Below, piece by piece: positions 56,681 to 64,000 of a stretch of 64,000 nt of DNA. The number at the start of each line of letters is the position of its first letter. Position 1 is the stretch's first letter. Under the pieces are notes generated by a model. That model was not told the DNA's origin and searched no databases. It was given only the letters and a program-made list of their open reading frames with translations. Origin of the DNA: Pontibacillus chungwhensis BH030062 (GTDB lineage Bacteria; Bacillota; Bacilli; Bacillales; BH030062); the NCBI RefSeq assembly GCF_000770675.1, contig NZ_AVBG01000009.1, positions 104,255 to 168,254 on the forward strand, written 5' to 3'. The position numbers and the translations under genes were made by a program.

Positions 56681-56704
56681 ACTATTCAAAAGGGGAACGA
56701 GATC

Positions 56705-57154
56705 ATGGGAATAAACAATGAACAATTTTTTTTAGTCCGTAGTGACGTTTTACCAGAATCCATGCAAAAAACATTGGATGCAAAAGCCTTGCTTGAGAGA
56801 GGGAAAGTTGATTCGGTTCATGATGCCGTACAAAAAGTAGACTTAAGCCGAAGTGCCTTTTATAAATATAGGGATGCTGTATTCCCTTTCCAAGCAATGG
56901 TGAAAGAGAAAATGATTACGCTTTTCTTTCATTTGGAAGATCGTTCTGGTACGCTTTCTCAATTACTTGCGGCGGTTGCTGAATCAGGCTGTAATATATT
57001 AACGATACACCAAACGATTCCGTTACAAGGGAAAGCAAACGTAACGCTTTCATTAAATACATCTGGTATGAGTCAATCAATTGATCAATTATTACAAGAT
57101 TTCAAACGCTTAGACTTTATAGACCGAGTTGAGGTTGTAAGTAGCGGAGCATAG
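56705..57154 (+). CDS. pheB: PheB, ACT domain protein
   Basis: A 149-residue protein with an N-terminal helical segment (about 20-65, [34 protein letters not shown]) and a C-terminal ACT domain ([33 protein letters not shown]). It lies between obg and pheA, as pheB does in B. subtilis. ACT domains usually bind amino acids; a role in phenylalanine control is likely but not shown. Confidence 0.93.
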   Translation: MGINNEQFFLVRSDVLPESMQKTLDAKALLERGKVDSVHDAVQKVDLSRSAFYKYRDAVFPFQAMVKEKMITLFFHLEDRSGTLSQLLAAVAESGCNILTIHQTIPLQGKANVTLSLNTSGMSQSIDQLLQDFKRLDFIDRVEVVSSGA

Positions 57155-57170
57155 CTGAGGGGGATTCATA

Positions 57171-58043
57171 GTGGTGAAAGTAGGATATTTAGGTCCAAAA
57201 GGGACATTTACGAATATAGCAGTAGACGCACTTTTTGAAGCGGAGCAGACGGTTAGTTACAGAACGATTCCAGAGTGTTTAGATGCGGTAGACACACAAG
57301 AAGTTGAGCTAGCGGTAGTTCCTGTTGAAAATGCAATTGAAGGGACAGTGTCCATGACTATTGATTATTTAATTCATCAGGTGGAACTTCCTATTATCGC
57401 AGAAGTGGTTGTGCCCATTACGCAGCATATCCTCGTTCATCCTGAGTTTGAGGGAGATGTAGAGCGTATAGAACACGTATATTCGCATAGCCATGCCATT
57501 GCTCAGTGTCACCAATTTATTCATAAAGAAATGCCTGATGTGGAAGTTCACTATAGTGCTTCCACAGGAGAAGCTGCTGCTAAAGTGAAGGACCTTAAAG
57601 GTCAGCACGCTGCTATAGGAAATGCGCTTGCAGCACAAGAGTATGGCTTAAAAGTGTTAAGGGAAAATGTTCATGATTATAATAATAACCATACACGCTT
57701 TGTGGTGGTCCAAAAAGAGCAAGCACCAGTAGAGATGAAGGATCATGAAGTGAAGCAACAAAAAACAACGCTAATGGTTACGTTGCCGAGTGACCGAGCG
57801 GGTGCGCTTCATCAAGTTCTATCTGCCTTTGCATGGCGAAAAATGAACCTTTCAAGGATCGAATCACGTCCTATGAAGACGGGGTTAGGCAACTACTTCT
57901 TCATTATAGATGTTAACCAATCTTATGATTCCATTTTGTTTCCAGCTCTGCAGCAAGAGCTAAAAGCCTTGGGGTGCCAAACTAAAATTTTGGGCACATA
58001 TCCTTGCTTTGAAATTCAATCAAATGCAGTTTATAAAATGTAA
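57171..58043 (+). CDS. pheA: Prephenate dehydratase
   Basis: Converts prephenate to phenylpyruvate for phenylalanine synthesis. The 290 residues contain the catalytic domain (VGYLGPKGTFTNIAV, PVENAIEGTVSMTIDYL, NNNHTRFVVV with the conserved Thr-Arg-Phe) and a C-terminal ACT domain for feedback by phenylalanine (RAGALHQVLSAFAWRKMNLSRIESRPMKTGLGNYFFIIDV). There is no chorismate mutase domain. Start is GTG, 7 nt after GAGGGGG. Confidence 0.97.
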   Translation: MVKVGYLGPKGTFTNIAVDALFEAEQTVSYRTIPECLDAVDTQEVELAVVPVENAIEGTVSMTIDYLIHQVELPIIAEVVVPITQHILVHPEFEGDVERIEHVYSHSHAIAQCHQFIHKEMPDVEVHYSASTGEAAAKVKDLKGQHAAIGNALAAQEYGLKVLRENVHDYNNNHTRFVVVQKEQAPVEMKDHEVKQQKTTLMVTLPSDRAGALHQVLSAFAWRKMNLSRIESRPMKTGLGNYFFIIDVNQSYDSILFPALQQELKALGCQTKILGTYPCFEIQSNAVYKM

Positions 58044-58045
58044 AG

Positions 58046-58084
58046 AAAAGGCCTCTTTCCTTATTTTGGGAAGAGGCCTTTTTT
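58046..58084 (+). terminator. Terminator of pheB-pheA
   Basis: AAAAGGCCTCTTTCC pairs with GGGAAGAGGCCTTTT, followed by further T. The stem is about 14 bp. Confidence 0.93.
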
Positions 58085-58291
58085 AAATAGATAAATAAAT
58101 GCCGCTATTGCTTTTTTATCCAATTAGAGTAGATTCTTGCGTGGTCAATATGATAATAGACTGCAGGAATCCGGAAAAAAGTTAGGCAAATCCATCAATC
58201 TTTTGGTTGTTCATGCATATGTTGTATGGAGTTCATCTGTTATTTATTTTCTTATGAGAATGCCTATAACAGAAAGAAGGGAGTAACTGCG

Positions 58292-59578
58292 GTGAAAATA
58301 CATGTTGTTCAAAAAGGGGACACATTGTGGAAGATTGCCCAAAAATATGGGGTGAACTTTGAAGAGCTGAAAGCGATGAATACGCAGCTCAGCAATCCAG
58401 ATATGATTATGCCTGGCATGAAGATCAAAGTGCCGACGGATTCAAAGCCGGTAAAAAAAGAGATGAAAAAGTACCCGGCAGAACATCCGTATAAAGATAC
58501 GTCACCAAAGCCGTTACCTATGATAAAAGAAGAGAAGAAAGAGCAGCCAAAGGAAATGCCTAAAAAAGAGATGCCGAAAAAGGAAATGCCTAAAAAAGAA
58601 GCTGTTAAACCAGCGACACAAGAGAAGCCGATGATGCCGGTGCAGCCACAGCCTCAAATGCCTATGCAGATGGCTCCAATTCAAATGCAATTTCCAACTA
58701 TGGAGCAACAAATGCAAAATTACTATACCACAGTGAATATCCCTAAGATGCCTCAATATAAAGAACCGAAACCTGAAGTTAAACCTAAAGCAAAAACGGA
58801 ACCGAAACCTAAAGCGAAACCTGAAGCGAAACCTGAAGCCAAACCAAAAGGGAAATCTGAGGAGAAACCTCAAGATGTAAAAGGGGTTCAGCAAGAGGAG
58901 CAAAAGCCACAACTAATGCCACAAATGCAGCAACAAATGCAGCAACAAATGCAGCAACAAATGCAGCAGCAGATGCCACAAATGCAGCAACAAATGCCAC
59001 AGCAGATGCCGCAAATGCAACAACCAATGTACTACTATCCAATGATGCATCAACCTTGTGTACCTTGCCCACCTCATCCTTGTATGCCTTGCTATCCACA
59101 TCCTCAATACCTAGGAAGTAGTGATGTGAATTGCTACGATGAAGGGCAAATGATGCCAATGCAGCAAGGTATGGTTCAAGGGGCTTATGATGAATTTGCT
59201 GAATCATCTAGTATGGATATGCCTCAAATGCCAGGTCAAGTGGCTGGTATGAGTGATGATTGCGGATGTGATGACGGATACCAGCAAGGATACGGGATGC
59301 CACAGCAAGGATATGGCATGCCACAGCAAGGATACGGAATGCCACAGCAAGGATATGGCATGCCACAGCAAGGATACGGAATGCCGCAGCAAGGATATGG
59401 CATGCCACAGCAAGGAAGCGGTATGCCAGGTCAAGGAGGCGGAATGCCGCAACAAGGATATGGGATGCCGCAGCAAGGGGACCAGGGAGGGTATGGTTTC
59501 CCTCAAATGGGGCCAGGAAGTTCTCAATTTAGTGGATTAGATATGCCAAGATTTGACGATGACGACGAGGATTATTAA
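58292..59578 (+). CDS. safA: SafA-like spore coat morphogenetic protein
   Basis: About 428 residues. An N-terminal LysM (KIHVVQKGDTLWKIAQKYGVNFEELKAMN, about 2-48) targets the cortex-coat border and binds SpoVID in B. subtilis. Then come KEMPKKEMPKKE repeats, a Lys/Pro/Glu tract, a Met/Gln-rich block (QMQQQMQQQ), a Cys/His/Pro-rich stretch (CVPCPPHPCMPCYPHP) and a tandem QGYGMPQ heptad array. Low complexity is typical of SafA, but the heptads are notable. GTG 58292 is preferred, 8 nt after AAGGGAG; the open frame from 58226 lacks a site. Confidence 0.9.
   Translation: MKIHVVQKGDTLWKIAQKYGVNFEELKAMNTQLSNPDMIMPGMKIKVPTDSKPVKKEMKKYPAEHPYKDTSPKPLPMIKEEKKEQPKEMPKKEMPKKEMPKKEAVKPATQEKPMMPVQPQPQMPMQMAPIQMQFPTMEQQMQNYYTTVNIPKMPQYKEPKPEVKPKAKTEPKPKAKPEAKPEAKPKGKSEEKPQDVKGVQQEEQKPQLMPQMQQQMQQQMQQQMQQQMPQMQQQMPQQMPQMQQPMYYYPMMHQPCVPCPPHPCMPCYPHPQYLGSSDVNCYDEGQMMPMQQGMVQGAYDEFAESSSMDMPQMPGQVAGMSDDCGCDDGYQQGYGMPQQGYGMPQQGYGMPQQGYGMPQQGYGMPQQGYGMPQQGSGMPGQGGGMPQQGYGMPQQGDQGGYGFPQMGPGSSQFSGLDMPRFDDDDEDY
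59276..59482 (+). repeat. Tandem 21-bp repeat inside safA
   Basis: About eight to nine units of GGATAYGGMATGCCRCAGCAA encode QGYGMPQ heptads. The units differ mainly at third positions, and two units near the end are degenerate (GSGMPGQ, GGGMPQQ). The array probably changes length by slippage. Confidence 0.9.
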
Positions 59579-59580
59579 AT

Positions 59581-60543
59581 ATGAAGAAATTAAAAGGGGG
59601 AGTCGGAAGCGACTTTCCCTTCTCTTTTTTTGAGGAGAAGGCAGGTTTAACTATTCGTAATTTCAAAGTCATTAAGCCTCATGTGCTTTTCGTGTCTACA
59701 GGATCAGGGTCATTTATCTTAAAGCGATATAGCTCGGTACATTCTGTCAGGCAACAATGGGGATTGTTTACAGGCCTTCCTAAAGACTCTCCTGTAATTC
59801 CGTTTTCTCCTTTCCCATCAGGTGATTTTTATATAAGAGATGAATATGGTTCAACCTGGACATTAGCTCCTTACATGTATCGTGGAGAGGGATTAAGTTA
59901 TAAGCGTAAATGGGATAGGGAAACTGCCTGTGATGTGTTGGATCAATTTCATCAAAAGGCTAAGGGAGTTAAAGTGAAAACAGGGATTGTGAAGCAGCCT
60001 TTGTATATTCACTGGAGAAAACGGTTTCGCCTGTTTGAAAACCATTATGATGTGTTTAGGCACTATGGTTATGGAGGCCTTTTTGATTCTTTACGACAAG
60101 TATCAGAAAAAGCATACAATCAATTTGTGAAGTTAGATTGGTATGGTCTTGAGAATCGTGGGATGAATGAGCTCTCTTGGGTTCACGGGGATGTTGCAGC
60201 TCATAATTTTTTGAAGACAGAACATAATAAAGTATATCTTATCGACTTTGATTTGGCCTCACAATCCCCGAGGGTCTATGACTGGATTCAGATTGCTCAG
60301 CGTTTTTTACCATTTGTGGAAGGTCGTGAAGAAATCGCTTATATAGAACATAAACTGACTCAAGAGGAACTTCCTTTTTTTCGCCTTGGGTTAGCGATTC
60401 CTGCCTCTATAGTAAGAGAGTGGAATACGTTTATGGCAAGTCATCCATCATCTGAAGAGGTTCTTTACTACCTTCAAGTGCTCCATGGAAGGTGGCGCAA
60501 GCAACAAACATTTGTAGAACAAAACAAGTTTATGCTAACATGA
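59581..60543 (+). CDS. CotS/YutH-like kinase-fold spore protein
   Basis: A 320-residue protein of the aminoglycoside phosphotransferase-like fold found in spore coat kinases such as CotH-unrelated CotS and YutH. Unlike YsxE in this window, it keeps the catalytic loop WVHGDVAAHNFL (HGD...N) and the metal motif YLIDFDLAS, so it may be active. The N-lobe has the Lys in SFILKRYSS. It starts 2 nt after safA, with GAGG in the end of safA as the site, so it is likely co-expressed in sporulation. The exact family member is not settled. Confidence 0.82.
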   Translation: MKKLKGGVGSDFPFSFFEEKAGLTIRNFKVIKPHVLFVSTGSGSFILKRYSSVHSVRQQWGLFTGLPKDSPVIPFSPFPSGDFYIRDEYGSTWTLAPYMYRGEGLSYKRKWDRETACDVLDQFHQKAKGVKVKTGIVKQPLYIHWRKRFRLFENHYDVFRHYGYGGLFDSLRQVSEKAYNQFVKLDWYGLENRGMNELSWVHGDVAAHNFLKTEHNKVYLIDFDLASQSPRVYDWIQIAQRFLPFVEGREEIAYIEHKLTQEELPFFRLGLAIPASIVREWNTFMASHPSSEEVLYYLQVLHGRWRKQQTFVEQNKFMLT

Positions 60544-60595
60544 TATGAGAACTAACCTAACATAACTTATAGTAACTGAAAGGAAGAGCGTACTT

Positions 60596-61336
60596 ATGCA
60601 AGAAAAAGTTGACAAGCTTGTGAAATGGTTGCAAGATCAAGCGAATGATGCAGGATTAAAAGGACTTCTTGTAGGAGTAAGTGGAGGAATTGATTCAGCT
60701 GTCGTAGCACATTTAATTAAGCGTGCGTTCCCGGATAATTCGCTGGGTGTAATCTTACCGTGTAAGAGTAATCCAAATGATCAAGAGGCAGCTCAAAAGG
60801 TTATTGACAGCTGTGGCATTAAATCAATGACTGTGGATTTAACAAAAACACATGAAGTGATGTTTTCAACTATTCAAGACCAACTTAAATCTGCAGGTGA
60901 TTATAACGAAAACCAAGAGAAATTAGCTGATGCAAACCTGCGTGCACGCTTACGTATGAGTACGTTATACTCTGTTGGAACGAATTACAAATATCTTGTA
61001 GTAGGAACAGATAATGCAGCTGAATGGTATACGGGTTACTTTACTAAGTATGGTGATGGAGGCGTTGACTTAGTACCGCTTGTTCACTTAACAAAAGGTG
61101 AAGTTCGAGATATGGCACGTGAACTAGGAGTTCCGGAAGAAATTATCGAGAAGAAACCAAGTGCAGGTCTGTGGGAAGGTCAAACAGATGAAAACGAAAT
61201 GGGTACATCTTATGAAATGATCGACAAACATCTTAAGGGCGAAGAAATCCCTGAAAAAGACCGTAAAATTATTGAAGATATGCATAAGAAGAGTGCTCAT
61301 AAGCGTGAATTAGCTGCGGCTCCGCCTGAATCTTAA
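60596..61336 (+). CDS. nadE: NAD synthetase, ammonia-dependent
   Basis: Makes NAD from deamido-NAD, ATP and ammonia. The 246 residues hold the PP-loop SGGIDSAVVAHL, the RARLRMSTLYSVG and VVGTDNAAEWYTGYFTKYGDGG motifs and the C-terminal KKPSAGLWEGQTDENEMG and SAHKRELA. No glutaminase domain is present, so ammonia is the donor. AAAGGAAGAG precedes the ATG. Confidence 0.96.
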   Translation: MQEKVDKLVKWLQDQANDAGLKGLLVGVSGGIDSAVVAHLIKRAFPDNSLGVILPCKSNPNDQEAAQKVIDSCGIKSMTVDLTKTHEVMFSTIQDQLKSAGDYNENQEKLADANLRARLRMSTLYSVGTNYKYLVVGTDNAAEWYTGYFTKYGDGGVDLVPLVHLTKGEVRDMARELGVPEEIIEKKPSAGLWEGQTDENEMGTSYEMIDKHLKGEEIPEKDRKIIEDMHKKSAHKRELAAAPPES

Positions 61337-61370
61337 ATCATAAATTACCTAAATGTAACTCGGTTAATGA

Positions 61371-61411
61371 AAACCTCCCTAAGCCATCCTAAGGATGAAA
61401 GGGAGGTTTTT
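61371..61411 (+). terminator. nadE terminator that overlaps the coxA ribosome site
   Basis: AAACCTCCCT (61371-61380) pairs with AGGGAGGTTT (61400-61409), and CATCCT/AGGATG forms an inner stem; the 3' side runs into TTTTT. The GGGAGG that serves the next gene (ATG 61415) is inside the 3' arm. Confidence 0.85.
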
Positions 61412-61414
61412 CTC

Positions 61415-62050
61415 ATGAAAAAAGAATTCATGATAGGCGCGGTTCTCTCTCTTGGATTACTTGCAGGTTGTGGTGGTGCCGACGAAGAATCCATTCAAAC
61501 TGAACTTGAACCAGAGTCTTTAAACTCTGAATTAGAAGGTCAGGCGGAGAAAAACGCTAAAGAAGATCGTAATCAAGATATCGGCAAAAATCAGCCAAAG
61601 TTTCAAACGAATATCGATACAGAATATTACCAGTATGAATTAGAGAGATCTCGTCCTAAAAATGGCGAGGCTCAAAAAGAGTATCCAACAACCCCGACTA
61701 CTGATAAGGATGCCAACTCTTATAATAATAAAGAGTACGACAAGCAATCTAGAGTAATTGGGAAGCGTTTAAGCCAGTCTCGTTATGTAAAGACTGCACA
61801 AGTTGTCGTGACAAATGATGCTGTTCTAGTAGCAGTGGAAGAGCCAGACCGTGCGACATATACAAGGGTAGATGTGGCGGAAAAGGTACGTGCAGCTTTG
61901 AAAGAAATGCCTGAAACTAAAGGAAAAGAAATCGTTGTGTATACGGATGAACGCTACTGGGATCGAATGAAAGATCTTAAGAGCCGAATTAACCAAGATG
62001 AACAGATGCCAGAAGGGATTGACCAATTTAGAGACAAGAATTATAAATAA
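61415..62050 (+). CDS. coxA: YhcN/YlaJ-type sporulation lipoprotein, CoxA-like
   Basis: A 211-residue lipoprotein. The signal MKKEFMIGAVLSLGLLAGCG ends in a lipobox with Cys19. The C-terminal YhcN/YlaJ domain (VIGKRLSQSRYVKTAQVVVTNDAVLVAVEE through EKVRAALKEMPETKGKEIVVYTDE) is typical of forespore lipoproteins. B. subtilis coxA, a spore cortex protein, lies in the same safA-yrbC interval. GGGAGG is 8 nt before the ATG but is held in a terminator stem. Confidence 0.85.
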   Translation: MKKEFMIGAVLSLGLLAGCGGADEESIQTELEPESLNSELEGQAEKNAKEDRNQDIGKNQPKFQTNIDTEYYQYELERSRPKNGEAQKEYPTTPTTDKDANSYNNKEYDKQSRVIGKRLSQSRYVKTAQVVVTNDAVLVAVEEPDRATYTRVDVAEKVRAALKEMPETKGKEIVVYTDERYWDRMKDLKSRINQDEQMPEGIDQFRDKNYK

Positions 62051-62052
62051 CT

Positions 62053-62083
62053 AAAGAGTGCTATAGAAGCGCTCTTTTTTTTT
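62053..62083 (+). terminator. Terminator after coxA-like gene
   Basis: AAAGAGTGC and GCGCTCTTT pair with one G-U across a 7-nt loop and run into T8. Confidence 0.85.
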
Positions 62084-62242
62084 GTGGGTTTTTATGATGC
62101 ACAGGCTATGGACCGTGTTATTTACATATGTCAAAGAAGCAGCTAGCCCTGAATTGGCAGGCTTTTTCAAATTTTTTCTTTGTGTTATAGTAAACATGGA
62201 TTTTAATTTTTTTATGGAAAGATGAAGAGAGGAGAATGTCCC

Positions 62243-62971
62243 ATGGCAGGTCATTCGAAATGGGCCAATATTAAGCATCGTAAAGGCGCTCAAGACAAAA
62301 AACGTGGAAAGCTATTTATGAAAATGGCAAAAGATATATATGTAGCAGCCAAAGAAGGCGGAGGAGATCCTGAAACAAATCCTCAGCTTCGTTTAATGAT
62401 TGATAAAGCAAAAGCAAATAATGTACCAAACGAAAACATCGATCGTGCGATTAATAAAGCAACTGGTGGTTTAGATGGCGCAAATTACGAAGAGTTCACA
62501 TATGAAGGGTACGGCCCAGGCGGAGCAGCAGTTATGGTAGAGGTGCTTACCGATAACCGTAACCGTACAGCTTCTGAAGTTCGCCACGCTTTCAATAAGA
62601 ACGGTGGGAACCTTGGAGAAAATGGATGTGTTTCCTTCATGTTTGATCGTAAGGGTTATATTGTTATCGATCGTTCTCTAGTGGAAGTTGATGAAGATGA
62701 ATTGATGCTTGAGGCAATTGAGGCTGGAGCTGAGGAAATGGAAACAACAGAAGGGGCATTTGAGATCTACACAGACCCTGAGGCGTTTCAAGACGTTCGT
62801 ACGACTCTAAAAGAGCAAGACATTTCCCTTGATACGGAAGAAGTAACGTTCTTCCCCCAAACATACTCCGAGCTTGACGGAGAAGTTGCCGAGCAAATGG
62901 AAAAGTTAATTGATATGCTTGAAGACCTAGAAGATGTGCAAGAAGTCTACCATAATTTCCGCCAAGCATAA
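62243..62971 (+). CDS. yrbC: YebC/PmpR family protein (YrbC)
   Basis: A 242-residue protein with [24 protein letters not shown] at the start, [19 protein letters not shown] and [35 protein letters not shown], the full YebC signature. Members act as transcription regulators or, as shown more recently, in ribosome rescue at proline stretches. ATG 62243 has AGGAG 9 nt before. It is flanked by terminators and forms a single unit. Confidence 0.95.
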   Translation: MAGHSKWANIKHRKGAQDKKRGKLFMKMAKDIYVAAKEGGGDPETNPQLRLMIDKAKANNVPNENIDRAINKATGGLDGANYEEFTYEGYGPGGAAVMVEVLTDNRNRTASEVRHAFNKNGGNLGENGCVSFMFDRKGYIVIDRSLVEVDEDELMLEAIEAGAEEMETTEGAFEIYTDPEAFQDVRTTLKEQDISLDTEEVTFFPQTYSELDGEVAEQMEKLIDMLEDLEDVQEVYHNFRQA

Positions 62972-62986
62972 CGAGACCTTAAGGAT

Positions 62987-63030
62987 AAAACTTCTAATTT
63001 TGGGAACCCTAAAATTAGAAGTTTTTTTTA
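62987..63030 (+). terminator. Terminator after yrbC
   Basis: AAAACTTCTAATTTT pairs with AAAATTAGAAGTTTT across a 9-nt loop and continues into T-rich sequence. Confidence 0.9.
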
Positions 63031-63125
63031 TTCCTAAAACACAACCTGACATCCTTTAGTGGGTGAAAGCGTGCCAGGCGCCGTATAGTGCTTTAAAGGG
63101 ATAAAGAATCATGGAGGTGGATGGT

Positions 63126-63677
63126 TTGCGAGGAGTTCGTTTGGTATTAATTACAGTGACTTTCTGTTTGTTAGTAGGTGGGGTTCGTATTATGGATACT
63201 TTGCCGCTAAAGGCTTCAGAATCTTCTTCTAACGAAGCAGCGGAAACGAATGAGAGTGTGCAGGAGCCTCTAGAAATAGAAGTTGTGTTGAAGCGTGAGT
63301 ATATTGATGGACACATCGGTGAAGAACGGAAAAAAGAAACGATTTGGGCAATGGAAGACTTCTGGGCGCGCTATGAGGGCTGGGAGCTTGTAGATCAGCG
63401 TGAAGGTCATATTACGTTTAAGAAAGAAATTGATGACCTCTCACCCTTTGTGAAAGAAGCAGGATATTTTGGTTTGAATGAAGGGAATGAACTCATTTTA
63501 TTTGATGGTACAGATGAACGTTCTGAGGTCATTCAATCCTTTTTCCAAATTGATGTTGGGAAGCTTGAAAGTTTCCAAAGTGAAGAACTACAAAAAGGGA
63601 TTAAAATCAAATCTAAAGATCAGTACTTAAGTTTACTGAAAAAATATGAGTACTTTTCGATCACGCCAACCCCATAA
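63126..63677 (+). CDS. bofC: BofC, forespore checkpoint protein
   Basis: About 183 residues with an N-terminal signal segment (VRLVLITVTFCLLVGGVRIM) and the BofC domains (LEIEVVLKREYIDGHIGEERKKETIWAMEDFWARYEGWELVDQREGHITF and IQSFFQIDVGKLESF). In B. subtilis BofC acts in the forespore envelope to restrain SpoIVB, which signals SpoIVFB to process pro-sigma-K. TTG 63126 is 6 nt after GGAGGTG; the in-frame ATG at 63111 overlaps that site and is less likely. Confidence 0.92.
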   Translation: MRGVRLVLITVTFCLLVGGVRIMDTLPLKASESSSNEAAETNESVQEPLEIEVVLKREYIDGHIGEERKKETIWAMEDFWARYEGWELVDQREGHITFKKEIDDLSPFVKEAGYFGLNEGNELILFDGTDERSEVIQSFFQIDVGKLESFQSEELQKGIKIKSKDQYLSLLKKYEYFSITPTP

Positions 63678-63679
63678 CA

Positions 63680-63715
63680 AAACCCCTTCCTCTAAGCTTA
63701 GAGGAAGGGGTTTTT
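63680..63715. terminator. Bidirectional terminator between bofC and a small gene
   Basis: AAAACCCCTTCCTCTAAG pairs with the rest of a perfect palindrome (CTTAGAGGAAGGGGTTTT); T-runs lie on both strands. It serves bofC and the converging 31-codon gene. Confidence 0.92.
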
Positions 63716-63727
63716 GGTTTATATGTA

Positions 63728-63823
63728 TTACGATTGCGTTTTACTCTTTGGTGGTCGGTACACTTTTTCAGCATTCACTCCGAGGTTTTTGAGATATTCC
63801 ACAATACGATCAATCGTACTCAT
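63728..63823 (-). CDS. Small protein, 31 codons
   Basis: The frame on the - strand reads MSTIDRIVEYLKNLGVNAEK then VYRPPKSKTQS. It has ATG, GGGGTG 6 nt upstream, a good promoter 30-60 nt further up, and a terminator right after. The first 20 residues can form an amphipathic helix; the tail is basic. It has no family I recognise. Taken together these signals make a real gene more likely than chance. Confidence 0.65.
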   Translation of the reverse strand: MSTIDRIVEYLKNLGVNAEKVYRPPKSKTQS

Positions 63824-63856
63824 AAATAACACCCCGTTCCCTGATAATATACGTCG

Positions 63857-63885
63857 ATCATACATCTTCATGACCAGTCAGTCAA
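63857..63885 (-). promoter_or_regulatory. Promoter of the 31-codon gene, possible operator
   Basis: On the - strand TTGACT (63885-63880), 17 bp, then TATGAT (63862-63857). TGACTGACTGGTCA (63884-63871) overlaps the -35 and spacer; TGAC/GTCA half-sites suggest a repressor site of TetR-family type, tentative. The bases from 63886 to the window end hold one short open stretch on the - strand, ending QFRRA at 63967, which may be the 3' end of the next gene. Confidence 0.6.
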
Positions 63886-64000
63886 TATGAAAATATGTGC
63901 AATTCTGAATCTTTTTTATTTACATCGTTATTATTCCTTATCACATTTCCTTCCGTTGCTTTCCTTATGCCCGACGGAACTGAACAAGGGGCCTGCGCTT

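Noticed and set aside
59276..59482. Regularly spaced repeat that could look like a CRISPR array
   Set aside because: The units are contiguous 21-bp coding repeats with no spacers, in frame within safA.
59208..59527. Long antisense frames opposite the safA repeats
   Set aside because: They arise from the 21-bp repeat read in another frame and have no ribosome site.

Overview
The window is a low-GC Gram-positive chromosome segment from an endospore-forming member of the Bacillaceae. Gene order follows the Bacillus subtilis ysoA-tig-clpX-lonB-lonA-ysxC-hemAXCDBL-spoVID-ysxE-valS-folC-(comC locus)-spoIIB-maf-radC-mreBCD-minCD-spoIVFAB-rplU-ysxB-rpmA-spo0B-obg-pheB-pheA-safA-coxA-yrbC-bofC series. 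The abundant acidic residues and the repeat family suggest a Halobacillus/Pontibacillus-like genus, but that is inference. Nearly all genes are on the + strand.

Layout: 1-9.0 kb holds protein quality control (ysoA fragment, trigger factor, ClpX, LonB, LonA) and the GTPase EngB. 9.1-9.5 kb holds two inverted palindromic repeats. 10.3-16.5 kb is the complete hem operon to glutamate-1-semialdehyde aminotransferase. 16.6-22.0 kb holds spoVID, ysxE, a small membrane protein on the - strand, and a T-box-controlled valS. 22-24.3 kb holds two RimK-like ATP-grasp genes on the - strand and two more repeats. 24.4-27.5 kb holds folC and a membrane GAF-GGDEF protein.

27.5-41.5 kb, where B. subtilis carries only comC, is a full type IV pilus locus: two divergent minor pilins, a PilX-like protein, three unusual envelope proteins (acidic membrane protein, PRC-barrel protein, peptidoglycan-binding-type anchored protein), PilB, PilT, PilC, PilA, prepilin peptidase, PilM, PilN and PilO. 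Between pilC and pilA lies a class II cyclic-di-GMP riboswitch. Its 3' strand also forms the 5' arm of an intrinsic terminator, so ligand should switch the major pilin on. PilB carries an N-terminal MshEN-type domain that may also sense c-di-GMP, and a GGDEF protein is encoded just before the cluster.

41.7-64 kb returns to the conserved core: spoIIB, a LysM-GH18 protein, maf, radC, mreBCD, minCD, a fifth repeat copy, spoIVFA/FB, RNase G, the L21 leader with rplU-prp-rpmA, spo0B, obg, pheB-pheA, safA, a kinase-fold coat-like protein, nadE, a coxA-like lipoprotein whose ribosome binding site is buried in the upstream terminator, yebC-like, bofC, and a 31-codon - strand gene with its own promoter.

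The most noteworthy items are the pilus riboswitch system, the five-copy ~175-bp palindromic repeat family whose stems covary between copies and which twice occurs as inverted pairs about 46 bp apart, and several leader hairpins with possible regulatory roles.
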